Positions 24,341 through 34,449 of a stretch of 64,000 nt of DNA are shown here, piece by piece (within the stretch, counting starts at the first letter, position 1; each line of letters begins with the position of its first letter). The stretch covers positions 124,001 through 188,000 of the forward strand of contig NZ_BJND01000017.1 in the NCBI RefSeq assembly GCF_006539505.1. The letters are read 5' to 3'. The position numbers and the translations under genes are program-made. Source of the DNA: Streptomyces spinoverrucosus. GTDB lineage: Bacteria > Actinomycetota > Actinomycetes > Streptomycetales > Streptomycetaceae. The notes beneath the pieces are model-generated. The model was not told the origin of the DNA and did no database searches. It saw only the letters and a list, made by a program, of their open reading frames with translations.

Positions 24341-25531
24341 TCAGCGCTGCCGGTCCCGCCACGGCAGTTCCGCGGTGATGACCGTCGGGCCGCCCGATGG
24401 GGAGTCGATGACGAACAGGCCGTCGACGGCGTCGAGGCGTTCCGCCAGGCCGCGCATTCCCGTGCCGCCGTCGAGGTGGGCGCCGCCCCGGCCGTCGTCG
24501 GCGACCTGTATGAGGAGGCGTTCCTCGGTGCGCCACACGTCGACGGACGCGGCCTTCGCGCCGCTGTGCTTGCTGACGTTCTGCAGCAGCTCCGAGACGG
24601 TGAAGTAGGCGATGCCCTCGATGGCCTCGGCCGGTCTGTACTCCAGGTCGACAGTCACTTTCACCGGCACCGTGCAGCGTGAGGCGACCGCGGAGAGGGC
24701 GGCGTCCAGGCCGCGGTCGGTGAGGACCGCCGGGTGGATGCCGCGTGCCAGGTCCCGCAGTTCCTGGAGCGCCAGCTTCACCTCGCCGTGCGCCTCCTCG
24801 ACCATCGCCGCCGCGTAGTCGGGGTCCTCCAGCAGCTTCTCCTTGGCCAGGCCGAGGCCCATGGCCAGGTTGACCAGGCGGGCCTGCGCCCCGTCGTGCA
24901 GGTCGCGCTCGATCCGTCGTAGATCCGCGGCGGCCGTGTCGACCACGACCCCCCGATCGGACTCCAGCTCGGCGATGCGCCGCTCCAGCTCGTCGGAGGG
25001 CGACAGCAGGCCGCGCACCATCGCCCGGTCCACGTTGGCCAGCCCGCGCGCGATGAACGGCAGCACCGGCCACAGCACGAACAGCGAGGTCAGCGTGAGG
25101 GTGAAGGTGAGGATGCCCCACGGCAGCCGTATGAAGTCGTACAGGACGGTCCGCCAGGCCACCGGGTCCTTGAGCGCCATCCACAGCCGCGGGAAGAGGC
25201 CGCCGGCGCTCCGCACGGGCAGCCGGCTCGGCTCGTCCACGCGCACGCCGAGCAGCTTCCTGGCCCGCGCCCGCTCCAGTCTGCCGAGCTGCCGGGCGCC
25301 CAGCAGACCTGCGGCGAGCAGCGGGAAGCCGATCACCGTGACGGTGAGGAAGGCGCTGGTGGGCAGCACCGTGACGACGTAGACGAAGCCCAGCAGGGCC
25401 ATCGGCAGGTTCGCCAGGAGATGCGCGATCTCCTTCCAGGTGTGCGCGTCATAGGCGAGGCGTGCCGGCGGCGGGCGGTCCGGGTTTCGGTCGGCCGTCG
25501 CCGCGCTCGCGGACAGGAGTTTCTCGGTCAC
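24341..25531 (-). CDS. sensor histidine kinase (HisKA_3), copy 2
   Basis: A 396-residue paralogue of the kinase at 22820. It has the same layout: membrane sensor domain (LANLPMALLGFVYVVTVLPT, FIRLPWGILTFTLTLTS), H-box ERDLHDGAQARLVNLAMGLG, N-box VSELLQNVSKHSGAK, G-boxes DDGRGG and GMRGLAERLDAVDG. It lacks the external loop with the MYGGQDGLQ segment of copy 1, so the two may sense different signals. GTG 25531 is taken as the start, with TTG 25555 as an alternative; neither has a strong ribosome binding site. It is divergent from nuoA with about 220 bp between. Confidence 0.88.
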   Translation of the reverse strand: MTEKLLSASAATADRNPDRPPPARLAYDAHTWKEIAHLLANLPMALLGFVYVVTVLPTSAFLTVTVIGFPLLAAGLLGARQLGRLERARARKLLGVRVDEPSRLPVRSAGGLFPRLWMALKDPVAWRTVLYDFIRLPWGILTFTLTLTSLFVLWPVLPFIARGLANVDRAMVRGLLSPSDELERRIAELESDRGVVVDTAAADLRRIERDLHDGAQARLVNLAMGLGLAKEKLLEDPDYAAAMVEEAHGEVKLALQELRDLARGIHPAVLTDRGLDAALSAVASRCTVPVKVTVDLEYRPAEAIEGIAYFTVSELLQNVSKHSGAKAASVDVWRTEERLLIQVADDGRGGAHLDGGTGMRGLAERLDAVDGLFVIDSPSGGPTVITAELPWRDRQR

Positions 25532-25667
25532 ATGGGCTAGCGTGCCCGGCGGCAAGCGCCCACGCCATGAGGTGCACCGCCACCTTTCACTGAGGAAAAC
25601 CCCACCCTTGCCTCTACCCCTGTCTCTCGATGCGTGATGGGCTGCTTACTGTCCCTTTAACAGGCCC

Positions 25668-25673
25668 TAGACT
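25668..25673 (+). promoter_or_regulatory. possible nuo operon -10 element
   Basis: TAGACT at 25668-25673 fits the TAnnnT consensus, 78 bp before the nuoA start. The -35 region (TTACTG, 25646-25651, 16-bp spacer) is a poor match. The assignment is tentative. Confidence 0.3.
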
Positions 25674-25750
25674 CACGTTGCGTACAGGTCGTCGAACAGC
25701 GGCGTTCACGAAAAGTCATAGGGTCGAGGTCAGGGGAGCGAGGGACGGAC

Positions 25751-26158
25751 GTGCGGGAATCGACCGTCGAACCGACCGCCGTCGTCGCGGCGGACTACTT
25801 CCAGTCCTATTCGGTCGTCGGACTGCTCGCCGCCATCGGCGTGCTGTTCGTCGCCATCGCCTTCGGCGCGGGCCGACTGCTGCGCCCCGTCGCGCCCACC
25901 CCCGAGAAGCTCCTGACCTACGAGTGCGGTGTCGACCCCGTCGGCGAGGGCTGGGCCCACACCCAGGTCCGCTACTACGTCTACGCCTTCCTCTACGTGA
26001 TCTTCGCGATCGACTCGATCTTCCTCTTCCCGTGGGCCACCGTCTTCGCCGCCCCCGGTTACGGAGCGACGACCCTGGTGGAGATGTTCATCTTCCTCGG
26101 CTTCCTGGCCGTGGGCCTGCTCTACGCATACAAGAAGGGTGTCCTGGCATGGACGTGA
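25751..26158 (+). CDS. nuoA: NADH-quinone oxidoreductase subunit A, second copy type
   Basis: A 135-residue membrane subunit of the proton-pumping complex with three TM helices (about residues 20-42, 75-97, 105-127). [20 protein letters not shown] holds the conserved Cys/Glu loop next to the quinone site, and [17 protein letters not shown] the conserved second helix. GTG 25751 opens the operon; the stop overlaps nuoB by 10 bp. In a ten-gene operon lacking nuoD-G, so it probably belongs to a partial complex I. Confidence 0.93.
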   Translation: MRESTVEPTAVVAADYFQSYSVVGLLAAIGVLFVAIAFGAGRLLRPVAPTPEKLLTYECGVDPVGEGWAHTQVRYYVYAFLYVIFAIDSIFLFPWATVFAAPGYGATTLVEMFIFLGFLAVGLLYAYKKGVLAWT

Positions 26159-26778
26159 CGCCAGAAACGACTCCCTCGGTACCGGCCCCGGAACCCGTGC
26201 TGCTGCCGGAGCCGAAGCGCCTCGGCGCCCTCGCGCGCCTCGCCCCCGAGCCGATGAAGGTCGTCCTGAACTGGGGCCGCCGCTACTCGCTGTGGGTCTT
26301 CAACTTCGGCCTCGCCTGCTGCGCCATCGAGTTCATCGCCGCGTCGATGGCCCGCCACGACTTCATCCGCCTCGGCGTCATCCCGTTCGCGCCGGGCCCC
26401 CGCCAGGCCGACCTGATGATCGTGTCCGGCACCGTCACGGACAAGATGGCGCCCGCCATCAAGCGTCTGTACGAACAGATGCCCGAGCCGAAGTACGTCA
26501 TCTCCTTCGGCGCCTGCTCCAACTGCGGCGGCCCGTACTGGGACTCGTACTCCGTCACCAAGGGCGTCGACCAGATCATCCCCGTCGACGTCTACGTCCC
26601 CGGCTGCCCGCCCCGCCCCGAGGCGCTGCTCCAGGGCATCCTCAAGCTCCAGGAGAAGATCGCCCGCGAGTCGCTGGGGGAGCGGTACGGTTCCGCACGC
26701 CCGTCGGCGGCGGCCCTGCAGAGCGGCCTGGTCCAACCGCCGGCCCCAGGCGGCACCGGCGCGGGGGAGGCCCGATGA
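26149..26778 (+). CDS. nuoB: NADH-quinone oxidoreductase subunit B
   Basis: A 209-residue peripheral subunit holding the terminal cluster N2 that reduces quinone. All four expected Cys ligands are present: [10 protein letters not shown] (adjacent Cys pair), [12 protein letters not shown] and [12 protein letters not shown]. The basic loop RRYSLWVFN precedes them. The C-terminus has a short Ala/Pro-rich tail beyond the family core. ATG 26149 lies inside the end of nuoA; its stop overlaps the nuoC start as ATGA. The frame is open upstream through nuoA only because of GC bias. Confidence 0.94.
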   Translation: MDVTPETTPSVPAPEPVLLPEPKRLGALARLAPEPMKVVLNWGRRYSLWVFNFGLACCAIEFIAASMARHDFIRLGVIPFAPGPRQADLMIVSGTVTDKMAPAIKRLYEQMPEPKYVISFGACSNCGGPYWDSYSVTKGVDQIIPVDVYVPGCPPRPEALLQGILKLQEKIARESLGERYGSARPSAAALQSGLVQPPAPGGTGAGEAR

Positions 26779-28148
26779 ACGGCACGGTCGGCTGGCTTCC
26801 CGCCCCCGCCGAGGACCTCTTCGGTACGGAGGCCACGGCCGAGGAGTCGTACGCGCTCCTGACCGTGGACGTACCGCCCACGTCCTGGACCGCCGCCCTG
26901 CGCACCGCCCGCGACGAGCTCGGCTGCACCTACTTCGACTGGCTGAGCGCGGTCGACGAACCGGGCATGGGCTTCCGCGTCTCGGCGCACCTGGTCGCCC
27001 TCGCCCCCGTACGCCGCTTGCTGCTGCGCACCACGGTCTCGCACGAGGCTCCCGTCCTCGCCTCCGCTGTCGAGGTCTACGCGGGCGCGGCCTGGCACGA
27101 ACGCGAGACCCACGAGATGTTCGGCGTCATGTTCGAGGGCCACCCCGCGCTGGAGCACCTCCTCCTACCGGAGACCTTCGAAGGCCACCCCCTCCGCAAG
27201 GATTTCGTCCTCGCCGCCCGCGTCGCCAAGGCCTGGCCCGGCGCGAAGGAGCCCGGCGAGTCCGAACACGGCGGCCCCAAGCGCCGCCAGATGCTCCCGC
27301 CGGGCGTCCCCGACCCGAACGAGTGGGGCCCCCTCAAGGGCCAACTCCCCCCGGCTCCGACCCGCCCGGCCCGGGGCACGGCCCGCCCTGCGGGCGAACG
27401 CCCCGTACGCCGCACCCGCACCGCCGCGGAGGGCTCCGCAAGCCAGCCGCCGACGGCCGCCGCCGACACCCCCACGGAAACCCCCTCGCCGACCGCCCCG
27501 CGCCGCGCCCGGAGCGCGAGTGGGGGGTCGGCGTCGCAGCGTGGGGAGGGCGCTGCGGCGGCTCCAGCTGCGCCGACGGCTCCTCGTCGTGCGCGGAGCG
27601 CGAGTGAGGGGTCCGCGTCCCAGCGCGCGGAGGGTACGGACGCTGCCGAGCAGGCAGGGCCTTCCGCTACGGCGGCCCCTGCCGGCCCCCGCCGGGCCCG
27701 CAGCGCGTCCGAGGGCTCCGCCTCGCAGCGCGCCCAGGCACCGGCGGCGGAGAAGCCGACCCGCCCGGCCACCCCGCGCAGCCCTGACGCTCCGTGGCAT
27801 CACGCCCGCCCGGCCTTCGACGAGCCCGAGACGAAGGACGTGGAGGGGCCGGGGAGCAAGGACGCGGAGGGGCCGGGGAGCAAGGACGCGGAGGGGCCGG
27901 GGAGCAAGGACCCGGCGGAGCCGGAGACCAAGGACGCGCCGGAACCGGAGGACAGGGGAGCGGCGGAGACGGCGGCCCCGACGGAAGCGCAGGCGAACGA
28001 GGCTGAGCCGCCGCAGCGGCCTGCGCCCGAGCGCGCGGAGCCGGAGCCGGAGCCGGGCCCGGAAGCGGAGCCGCCCGCCCCTCAGGACTCGGCACCCGAC
28101 GAACCACCACCCCCCACCCCCGAAGCCCCCCAAGGAGGCCGGCAGTGA
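26775..28148 (+). CDS. nuoC: NADH-quinone oxidoreductase subunit C with long disordered tail
   Basis: A 457-residue protein whose first about 195 residues are Nuo[21 protein letters not shown], then the signature [16 protein letters not shown] and [14 protein letters not shown]. Normal actinobacterial NuoC is about 200-260 residues. Residues 196-457 are low complexity, with [17 protein letters not shown] repeats at about 245, 273 and 308, a degenerate [12 protein letters not shown] at 215, then three EGPGSKD units (357-378) and a Pro/Glu end. No NuoD-like domain is present in the tail. The gene overlaps nuoB (ATGA) and nuoH (GTGA). Confidence 0.92.
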   Translation: MNGTVGWLPAPAEDLFGTEATAEESYALLTVDVPPTSWTAALRTARDELGCTYFDWLSAVDEPGMGFRVSAHLVALAPVRRLLLRTTVSHEAPVLASAVEVYAGAAWHERETHEMFGVMFEGHPALEHLLLPETFEGHPLRKDFVLAARVAKAWPGAKEPGESEHGGPKRRQMLPPGVPDPNEWGPLKGQLPPAPTRPARGTARPAGERPVRRTRTAAEGSASQPPTAAADTPTETPSPTAPRRARSASGGSASQRGEGAAAAPAAPTAPRRARSASEGSASQRAEGTDAAEQAGPSATAAPAGPRRARSASEGSASQRAQAPAAEKPTRPATPRSPDAPWHHARPAFDEPETKDVEGPGSKDAEGPGSKDAEGPGSKDPAEPETKDAPEPEDRGAAETAAPTEAQANEAEPPQRPAPERAEPEPEPGPEAEPPAPQDSAPDEPPPPTPEAPQGGRQ

Positions 28149-29113
28149 ACGACGTGCTCGACGTCGCCCTGCGACTCCTGATCGTCTTCGGCGTCTTCCT
28201 CACCTTCCCCTTGATCATCGGTCAGACCGAGCACAAGGTGATGGCCCACATGCAGGGCCGCCTCGGCCCCATGTACGCCGGTGGCTTCCACGGCTGGGCC
28301 CAGCTCGTCGCGGACGGCGTGAAGTTCGCGCAGAAGGAGGACGTGGTCCCGGCGGGCGCGGACCGCCGTATCTTCCAGCTCGCCCCTGCCGTGGCCCTCC
28401 TCCCGTATCTGCTGGTCCTGCTCGCCATCCCCATCGGCCCCGGCGAGGGAGCGGTGGGTGTACTGATCGACGCGGGCATCTTCTTCGTACTCGCCGTCAT
28501 GGGCGTCGGCGTCCTCGGCTCGCTCATGGCCGGCTGGGCCAGCGCCAACAAGTTCTCCCTCCTCGGCGGCCTGCGCACCGCCGCCCAGCTGCTCGCCTAC
28601 GAGCTCCCGATGCTCCTCGCCGCCGCCTCCGTCGCCATGGCGGCCGGCACGGTTTCCCTGCCCGGCATCCTCAACGCCTTCGAGTGGTGGTGGCTGCCGT
28701 GGCAGATCGTCGGCGCGATCGTCTTCTTCGTGGCGGGGCTGGCCGAGCTGCAACGCCCGCCGTTCGACATGCCCGTCGCCGACTCGGAGATCATCTTCGG
28801 CGCGTACACCGAGTACACCGGCCTGCGTTTCGCTCTGTTCCTCCTCGCCGAGTACGCCGGGATCGTCGTCCTGTGCGGTCTGACCACCGTCCTCTTCCTG
28901 GGCGGCTGGCACGGCCCCTGGGGGGCCGACGGCCTCGGCTGGGTCTGGACCCTGCTGAAGACGGCCGTGCTCGCCTTCATCGTGATCTGGTTGCGCGTCA
29001 CCTACCCCCGGCTGCGCGAGGACCAGCTCCAGAAGCTCTCCTGGACCCTTCTCGTCCCCCTCTCCCTCGCCCAGATCGCCCTCACCGGCATCGTCAAGGT
29101 GGTGATCCAGTAG
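28145..29113 (+). CDS. nuoH: NADH-quinone oxidoreductase subunit H
   Basis: A 322-residue membrane subunit that connects the quinone chamber with the pumps, with about eight TM helices. [20 protein letters not shown] is the conserved first cytoplasmic loop (xRxGP), [18 protein letters not shown] the next, and [11 protein letters not shown], then [19 protein letters not shown] carry the quinone-site Glu residues. It starts at GTG 28145, overlapping the nuoC stop. nuoD, E, F and G would normally lie between nuoC and nuoH but are absent. Confidence 0.94.
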   Translation: MNDVLDVALRLLIVFGVFLTFPLIIGQTEHKVMAHMQGRLGPMYAGGFHGWAQLVADGVKFAQKEDVVPAGADRRIFQLAPAVALLPYLLVLLAIPIGPGEGAVGVLIDAGIFFVLAVMGVGVLGSLMAGWASANKFSLLGGLRTAAQLLAYELPMLLAAASVAMAAGTVSLPGILNAFEWWWLPWQIVGAIVFFVAGLAELQRPPFDMPVADSEIIFGAYTEYTGLRFALFLLAEYAGIVVLCGLTTVLFLGGWHGPWGADGLGWVWTLLKTAVLAFIVIWLRVTYPRLREDQLQKLSWTLLVPLSLAQIALTGIVKVVIQ

Positions 29114-29115
29114 CC

Positions 29116-29847
29116 ATGGCCGAGTCTCTCCCGCCCACCCGGCCCCGCATTCCCGGCAGCGGTCTCGCCAAGGGCTTGGCCGTCACCCTCCGCACGATGA
29201 CGAAGAAGACCGTCACCGCGCAGTACCCGGACGCCCAGCCCGACCTCCCGCCCCGTACCCGCGGCGTGATCGGCCTGTTCGAGGAGAACTGCACGGTCTG
29301 CATGCTGTGCGCCCGGGAGTGCCCGGACTGGTGCATCTACATCGACTCCCACAAGGAGACGGTCCCGCCCGCCGCCCCCGGCGGACGCGAACGCAGCCGC
29401 AACGTCCTCGACCGGTTCGCGATCGACTTCTCGCTGTGCATGTACTGCGGTATCTGCATTGAGGTCTGTCCTTTCGACGCCCTGTTCTGGTCGCCGGAGT
29501 TCGAGTACGCCGAGACCGACATCCGCGACCTCACCCACGAGCGCGACAAGCTCCGCGAGTGGATGTGGACGGTGCCCGCCCCACCGGCCCTCGACCCCGC
29601 CGCGGAGGAACCGAAGGAGGTCGCCGCCGCCCGCAAGACCGCCGAGAAGCTCGCCGCCCAGCAGGAAGCGGCAGCCCCGCAGCCTGCCCAGCCCACCGAG
29701 CCCGCCGAGCCCGCCGGAACCGAGCCGCACGCCGCCGAGCAGGCACGCGCCGCCGAGCGGCCTACCCGGCCGATGGGTGAATCCAAGCAGCAGACGGACT
29801 TGCCCCAGCAGCAGACCGACCTGCCCCCGCAGGAGGGCCAGGAATGA
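29116..29847 (+). CDS. nuoI: NADH-quinone oxidoreductase subunit I with extended C-terminus
   Basis: A 243-residue two-[4Fe-4S] ferredoxin-like subunit. Cluster motifs are [12 protein letters not shown] (about residues 59-70) and [12 protein letters not shown] (about 109-120), the second followed by [14 protein letters not shown]. Together they pass electrons to NuoB. In complexes without NuoEFG this is where a reduced ferredoxin could dock. Residues from about 155 are an Ala/Glu/Gln/Pro-rich tail with a duplicated QQTDLP near the end. ATG 29116 follows nuoH by 2 bp; the stop overlaps nuoJ as ATGA. Confidence 0.93.
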   Translation: MAESLPPTRPRIPGSGLAKGLAVTLRTMTKKTVTAQYPDAQPDLPPRTRGVIGLFEENCTVCMLCARECPDWCIYIDSHKETVPPAAPGGRERSRNVLDRFAIDFSLCMYCGICIEVCPFDALFWSPEFEYAETDIRDLTHERDKLREWMWTVPAPPALDPAAEEPKEVAAARKTAEKLAAQQEAAAPQPAQPTEPAEPAGTEPHAAEQARAAERPTRPMGESKQQTDLPQQQTDLPPQEGQE

Positions 29848-30485
29848 CACTTGCAGCCGCCGCCACCGCCGTCGCGACGGACGCCACGAGCATGGCCGCC
29901 GAGAGCCCTGGCTTCCTCTCCCCGACCGGCGTCGAAATCGCCTTCCTCCTCGTCGGGGTGGTCACCTTCGGCGCCGCGATCGTCACCGTCACCACTCGGC
30001 AGCTGGTGCACGCCGCCCTGTGGCTGGTGGTGACCCTCGGTGGACTCGCCGTCGAGTACCTCCTGCTCACCGCCGAGTTCATCGCCTGGGTGCAGGTGCT
30101 GATCTACGTCGGTTCCGTGGTCGTCCTCCTCCTGTTCGGTCTGATGCTCACCAAGGCCCCCATCGGCCGCTCCCCGGACGCCGACTCCGGCAACCGCTGG
30201 GCCGCCCTCACCGTGGCCGTCGCCACGGCCGCCGCCCTGGTCTGGGTCGTCGTCGACGCCTTCCGCACGACCTGGATCGACCTGGACGGTGCCCCCGCCG
30301 GCTCCACCGAGGTCACCGGCAAGGCCCTCTTCCAGAACTGGGTCCTCCCCTTCGAGGCCCTCTCCGTCCTCCTCCTCGCCGCGCTGGTCGGCGCGATCGT
30401 GCTGTCCCGCAAGGCAAAGGCCGACGCGACGGCCACCACCGCGAGTGTCCCCGGCAGCCGAAGTGACAAGGGCGGTGCCCGCTGA
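29844..30485 (+). CDS. nuoJ: NADH-quinone oxidoreductase subunit J
   Basis: A 213-residue membrane subunit with five TM helices ([60 protein letters not shown], then around 110-130 and 170-190). The pi-bulge helix region [20 protein letters not shown] (split) is conserved. It overlaps nuoI at the start and nuoK at the end (TGATG), so it is translationally coupled. Confidence 0.93.
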   Translation: MTLAAAATAVATDATSMAAESPGFLSPTGVEIAFLLVGVVTFGAAIVTVTTRQLVHAALWLVVTLGGLAVEYLLLTAEFIAWVQVLIYVGSVVVLLLFGLMLTKAPIGRSPDADSGNRWAALTVAVATAAALVWVVVDAFRTTWIDLDGAPAGSTEVTGKALFQNWVLPFEALSVLLLAALVGAIVLSRKAKADATATTASVPGSRSDKGGAR

Positions 30486-30877
30486 TGCACCTCGCCTACC
30501 CCGCCGTCCTCTCCGCCCTCCTGTTCTGCACCGGCCTGTACGGCGTCCTCGCCCGCCGCAACGCGATCCTGGTCCTGATGTCGGTCGAGCTGATGCTCAA
30601 CGCCGTCAACCTCAACCTGGTCGCCTTCGACGTCTGGCTCAGCAGGACCGCCGAGGAGACCCTGCACTCCGGCCAGGCCCTGACCCTGTTCACCATCGCC
30701 ATCGCGGCCGCCGAGATCGGCATCGGCCTCGCGATCGTCCTCGCCGTCTACCGCAACCGCGGCACCTCGGACATCGACAAGCTCCGCGACACCGCCGAGG
30801 GCCCCGAGACCGACGGACCCGACGGCGAGGCCCACGCGGCCGAGCCGGCCGCCGAGAAGGCTGAGGCCAGCGCGTGA
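30485..30877 (+). CDS. nuoK: NADH-quinone oxidoreductase subunit K
   Basis: A 130-residue subunit with three TM helices. [18 protein letters not shown] carries the conserved membrane Glu essential for proton transfer, and [20 protein letters not shown] the second. The typical family core is about 100 residues; here a charged Asp/Glu/Ala-rich tail of about 30 residues follows. ATG 30485 shares one base with the nuoJ stop; the end overlaps nuoL as GTGA. Confidence 0.94.
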   Translation: MHLAYPAVLSALLFCTGLYGVLARRNAILVLMSVELMLNAVNLNLVAFDVWLSRTAEETLHSGQALTLFTIAIAAAEIGIGLAIVLAVYRNRGTSDIDKLRDTAEGPETDGPDGEAHAAEPAAEKAEASA

Positions 30878-32868
30878 CCACGACCACCCTCGCCTACCTC
30901 GTCCCTCTCCTTCCGTTCCTGGGCGCGGCCGCCGGGCTGCTCCTGGGCCGCACGGCCCCCGGCTTCGTCCGCCCGATCGCCGTCCTGCCGACGCTCGCCT
31001 CGCTCGTCCTCGCCGTACTGGTCGCCGTCCGCCAGGGCGGCGACGAGGCCATCGACGCCGCCACCGAGCTCACGCCCACCGGCTCGATCCCGATCGAACT
31101 CGCCCTGCACATCGACGGCTTCGCCGCCCTCGTCGCCGTCCTGGTCGCGTTCGTCGCGCTCTGCGTGCAGATCTACTCGACCGGCTATCTGCAGGACGAC
31201 CCGCGCTACCCCTCCTACGCCGCGCTCATCTCCCTGTTCACCTCCGCGATGCTCCTCGTCGTCTACTCGGGCGACCTGATGGTGCTGCTGGTCGGCTGGG
31301 AAGTCATGGGCATCTGCTCCTACTTCCTGGTCGGCCACTACTGGGAGACCCCGGAGGCCCGCGCCGCCTCCCTGAAGGCCTTCCTGGTCACCAAGCTCGG
31401 TGACGTCCCCTTCCTGATCGGCCTGTTCGCGCTCGCCGTCGACGCCGGGTCGTTCCGCATCACGCGGGTGCTCGGCGCGGTCGCGAGCGGCGGACTCGAC
31501 CACCCCACGCTGATCGCCCTGCTGCTCCTGGCCGGTGTGGCGGGCAAGTCGGCGCAGTTCCCGCTGCACTCCTGGCTGCCCGACGCGATGGCGGGCCCCA
31601 CGCCCGTCTCGGCGCTGATCCACGCCGCGACGATGGTCGCCGCCGGTGTCTACTTCATCGCCCGTCTCCTCCCCGTCTTCCAGGCCTCCTCGGCCGCGAT
31701 GGTCGTCCTCGCCGCCATGGCCGCCGTCACCATGGCCGGCTCGGGTCTCGCCGCGCTCGCCCAGGACGACATCAAGCGCGTCCTCGCCTACTCGACGATC
31801 GGCCAGCTCGGCTACATGACCGGCGCCCTGGCCGTCGGCGACCGCGGTGCCGCCGTCTTCCACCTCCTGTCCCACGGCGCCTTCAAGGCGCTGCTGTTCC
31901 TCGCGGCGGGCGTGATCATCCACGCCGCCGGCACCAACTCGCTGGCCGCCATGTCCCGCATGGGCGGCCTGCGCGACCGCGTCCCCGACGCCTACTGGAC
32001 GATGACCGTGGCGCTTCTCGCGCTCGCCGCGATCCCGCCCTTCAGTGGCTTCTTCTCCAAGGAGTCCGTCCTCGGCGCCGCCGAACACGTCACCACCGGC
32101 CACACCGAGCACGTCCCCGCCGCCGCGGGCTGGATCGTGCTGGTCGTCGGCCTGCTCACGGCCCTGCTCACGGCCGCGTACGCGATGCGGCTGTGGCTGC
32201 TCGCCTTCCGCGGCCACGGCACGGAGGCCCCGGACCACGGCAGGCAGCCGCTGACGATGACCGTGGTGCTATGGGTGCTCGCCGCCCCGTCCCTCGCCCT
32301 GGGCGGGCTGGCGTACCAGTCGCTGCCCGGCTGGTTCGACGGCGGTGAGCTGACCCCGACCCTCACCACGTCCGTGCTGGGCACGGGCCTGGCCCTGGTC
32401 GGCGGCATCGTCACCTACGCCGCCTGGCGGCGCACCAGCACCCTCGCGGCCCGCGTCCCACTGGGTGCGGTGGCCGCCCACCCCGAGGGCGACGCCGCGC
32501 AGGTCGAGGCCGAGGCCATCGCCACGCACGAACCCGCCTACGGCGACGTGGCCCACGCACCCGACCCGGCCGATCCCGGACGGCTGCTGCTCGGCCCGCT
32601 GCACCGGCACGCGGCCGTCGGCTTCCACCTGGACGCCGTGTACTCGGCGCTGTTCGTCCGCCCGGTCCGGGGCGGCGCCAGTCTGGTGCGGTTCCTCGAC
32701 CGCGAGGTCGTCGACACCTACGTACGCGGGGCGGGCGCCCTGCCCCGCTGGCTGGGAGCCGCCGTCCGGCGCGCCCAGACCGGCAATGTGCAGACCTATG
32801 TGAGCGCGCTGCTCGCCGGCACCGTCGTCCTGGTGGTCGCCGCCGTCCTCGTCGCCACGGGAGCGTGA
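30874..32868 (+). CDS. nuoL: NADH-quinone oxidoreductase subunit L
   Basis: A 664-residue Mrp-antiporter-like proton pump subunit with about 15-16 TM helices and the lateral helix at the C-terminus. The conserved TM5 Glu is in [16 protein letters not shown]; the TM7 Lys is in [21 protein letters not shown]8 His lies in [26 protein letters not shown] and [13 protein letters not shown] are further antiporter motifs. It starts at GTG 30874. It is followed 6 bp later by nuoM. Confidence 0.94.
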   Translation: MTTTTLAYLVPLLPFLGAAAGLLLGRTAPGFVRPIAVLPTLASLVLAVLVAVRQGGDEAIDAATELTPTGSIPIELALHIDGFAALVAVLVAFVALCVQIYSTGYLQDDPRYPSYAALISLFTSAMLLVVYSGDLMVLLVGWEVMGICSYFLVGHYWETPEARAASLKAFLVTKLGDVPFLIGLFALAVDAGSFRITRVLGAVASGGLDHPTLIALLLLAGVAGKSAQFPLHSWLPDAMAGPTPVSALIHAATMVAAGVYFIARLLPVFQASSAAMVVLAAMAAVTMAGSGLAALAQDDIKRVLAYSTIGQLGYMTGALAVGDRGAAVFHLLSHGAFKALLFLAAGVIIHAAGTNSLAAMSRMGGLRDRVPDAYWTMTVALLALAAIPPFSGFFSKESVLGAAEHVTTGHTEHVPAAAGWIVLVVGLLTALLTAAYAMRLWLLAFRGHGTEAPDHGRQPLTMTVVLWVLAAPSLALGGLAYQSLPGWFDGGELTPTLTTSVLGTGLALVGGIVTYAAWRRTSTLAARVPLGAVAAHPEGDAAQVEAEAIATHEPAYGDVAHAPDPADPGRLLLGPLHRHAAVGFHLDAVYSALFVRPVRGGASLVRFLDREVVDTYVRGAGALPRWLGAAVRRAQTGNVQTYVSALLAGTVVLVVAAVLVATGA

Positions 32869-32874
32869 GCAGGC

Positions 32875-34449
32875 GTGATCGATATCAATGAGTCCGTGAT
32901 GCAGTTCCTTCTCGCGTTCGTCGTCGTCGGCCCGCTCCTCGGTGCCGTCGCCGCTCTCCTGCCTGCCCCGCCCGGGCTGAAGGGGAAGTCGCCCGAGCAG
33001 GCCGTGCTGCGGCACGGCGTGACCGTGACCGGCGCGGTCCTCATCGCCGCGATCGTCCTGGCGCTCGGCTTCGACCACGACCAGCCGTCGAAGATGCAGG
33101 CCAGCACGGACATCAGCTGGATCCCCGCACTCGATGTGCGCATCCACCTCGGCATCGACGGCATTTCCCTCCCCCTTGTCGTCCTGACCGCGCTGCTGAC
33201 CTTCCTCTGCGCGCTCTACTCGTACTTCAAGATGCCCGCGGGCCCGACCCCGAAGGCCTTCGTCGCACTGCTGCTCGTCCTGGAGTCCGGCACTCTCGCC
33301 ACCTTCGCCGTCCTCGACCTGCTGCTGTTCTTCCTCGCCTTCGAGATGGTCCTGATTCCGATGTACTTCCTCATCGCCCGCTGGGGCGGCGAGGGGCGGA
33401 CGCAGGCCGCCTGGAAGTTCATCCTCTACACGCTGCTCGGTTCCGTGGTCATGCTGCTCGGCCTGCTCCTGATCGGAATCACGGCGGGCACATTCGACAT
33501 GGTGGCACTCGCCACTGACAACGGCCGGTCGCTGACCACATCCGTGCAGGTCATCGCGGTTCTGGCGGTCGGGATCGGGCTCGCGGTCAAGACGCCGATG
33601 TGGCCGCTGCACAGCTGGCTGCCGGACGCCCACACCGCCGCGCCGACCGTCGGCTCGGTCCTGCTGGCCGGCGTACTGCTGAAGATGGGTACGTACGGGT
33701 TCGTGCGGATTCTGCTGCCGGTCGCACCGGACGGATTCCGTACCTTCGCCCCGTATCTCGCGGCGTTCGCCGTCGTCGGGATCATCTATGGATCGCTGGC
33801 CTGCCTCGCCCTCGCCAAGCAGGGTGCGAAGGGCGACCTCAAGCGCCTCATCGCCTACTCCTCCGTCGGCCACATGGGCTTCGTCCTGCTCGGTATCGCC
33901 ACCATGACCCCGACCGGCGTGAACGGCGCCCTGTTCGCCAACATCGCCCACGGCCTCATCACCGGCCTGCTGTTCTTCCTGGTCGGCGCGCTGAAGGACC
34001 GTACCGGCACCACCGACCTCGACGCCCTCGCGGACAAGACCGGCGCCGCGCTGTACGGCAAGGCCCCGCGCTTCGGCGGCCTGCTCGCCTTCGGCGCCGT
34101 CGCCTCCCTCGGCCTGCCGGGCCTCGCCGGGTTCTGGGGCGAGATGCTGGCGCTCTTCGGCGCATTCCAGCCCGCCGCCGGCCTCAGCCGCCCGGCCTTC
34201 CTCACCTTCATGGCGATCGCCGCGTTCGGCACCCTGCTCACCGCCGCCTACCTGCTCGTCGTGGTCCGCAGGGTCTGCATGGGCGTCGTACCGCAGGAGG
34301 CGCCCAAGCTCGCCGACGTGCACACGTACGAGTACGCGGCGTGGACCCCGCTGGTCGCCCTCACCGTCGTCGCCGGACTCTGGCCGAAGGCCCTCCTCGG
34401 CCTGACCGACCCGGCCGTGCAGCAGCTCCTCGCAGGAGGCACCCGATGA
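32875..34449 (+). CDS. nuoM: NADH-quinone oxidoreductase subunit M
   Basis: A 524-residue antiporter-like pump subunit with about 14 TM helices. The pumping Glu is in FLAFEMVLIPMYFLIARWGG and the Lys pair in [20 protein letters not shown] and LAGVLLKMGTYGFVR; YSSVGHMGFVLLGIA is also conserved. It starts at GTG 32875; the end overlaps nuoN as ATGA. The N-terminus MIDINESVMQFLLAF differs from the usual short NuoM N-terminus but reads straight into TM1. Confidence 0.94.
   Translation: MIDINESVMQFLLAFVVVGPLLGAVAALLPAPPGLKGKSPEQAVLRHGVTVTGAVLIAAIVLALGFDHDQPSKMQASTDISWIPALDVRIHLGIDGISLPLVVLTALLTFLCALYSYFKMPAGPTPKAFVALLLVLESGTLATFAVLDLLLFFLAFEMVLIPMYFLIARWGGEGRTQAAWKFILYTLLGSVVMLLGLLLIGITAGTFDMVALATDNGRSLTTSVQVIAVLAVGIGLAVKTPMWPLHSWLPDAHTAAPTVGSVLLAGVLLKMGTYGFVRILLPVAPDGFRTFAPYLAAFAVVGIIYGSLACLALAKQGAKGDLKRLIAYSSVGHMGFVLLGIATMTPTGVNGALFANIAHGLITGLLFFLVGALKDRTGTTDLDALADKTGAALYGKAPRFGGLLAFGAVASLGLPGLAGFWGEMLALFGAFQPAAGLSRPAFLTFMAIAAFGTLLTAAYLLVVVRRVCMGVVPQEAPKLADVHTYEYAAWTPLVALTVVAGLWPKALLGLTDPAVQQLLAGGTR

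Noticed and set aside
25630..26148. Long N-terminal extension of NuoB through nuoA
   Set aside because: It lies in a shifted frame over nuoA and is Arg-rich; NuoB begins normally at ATG 26149.
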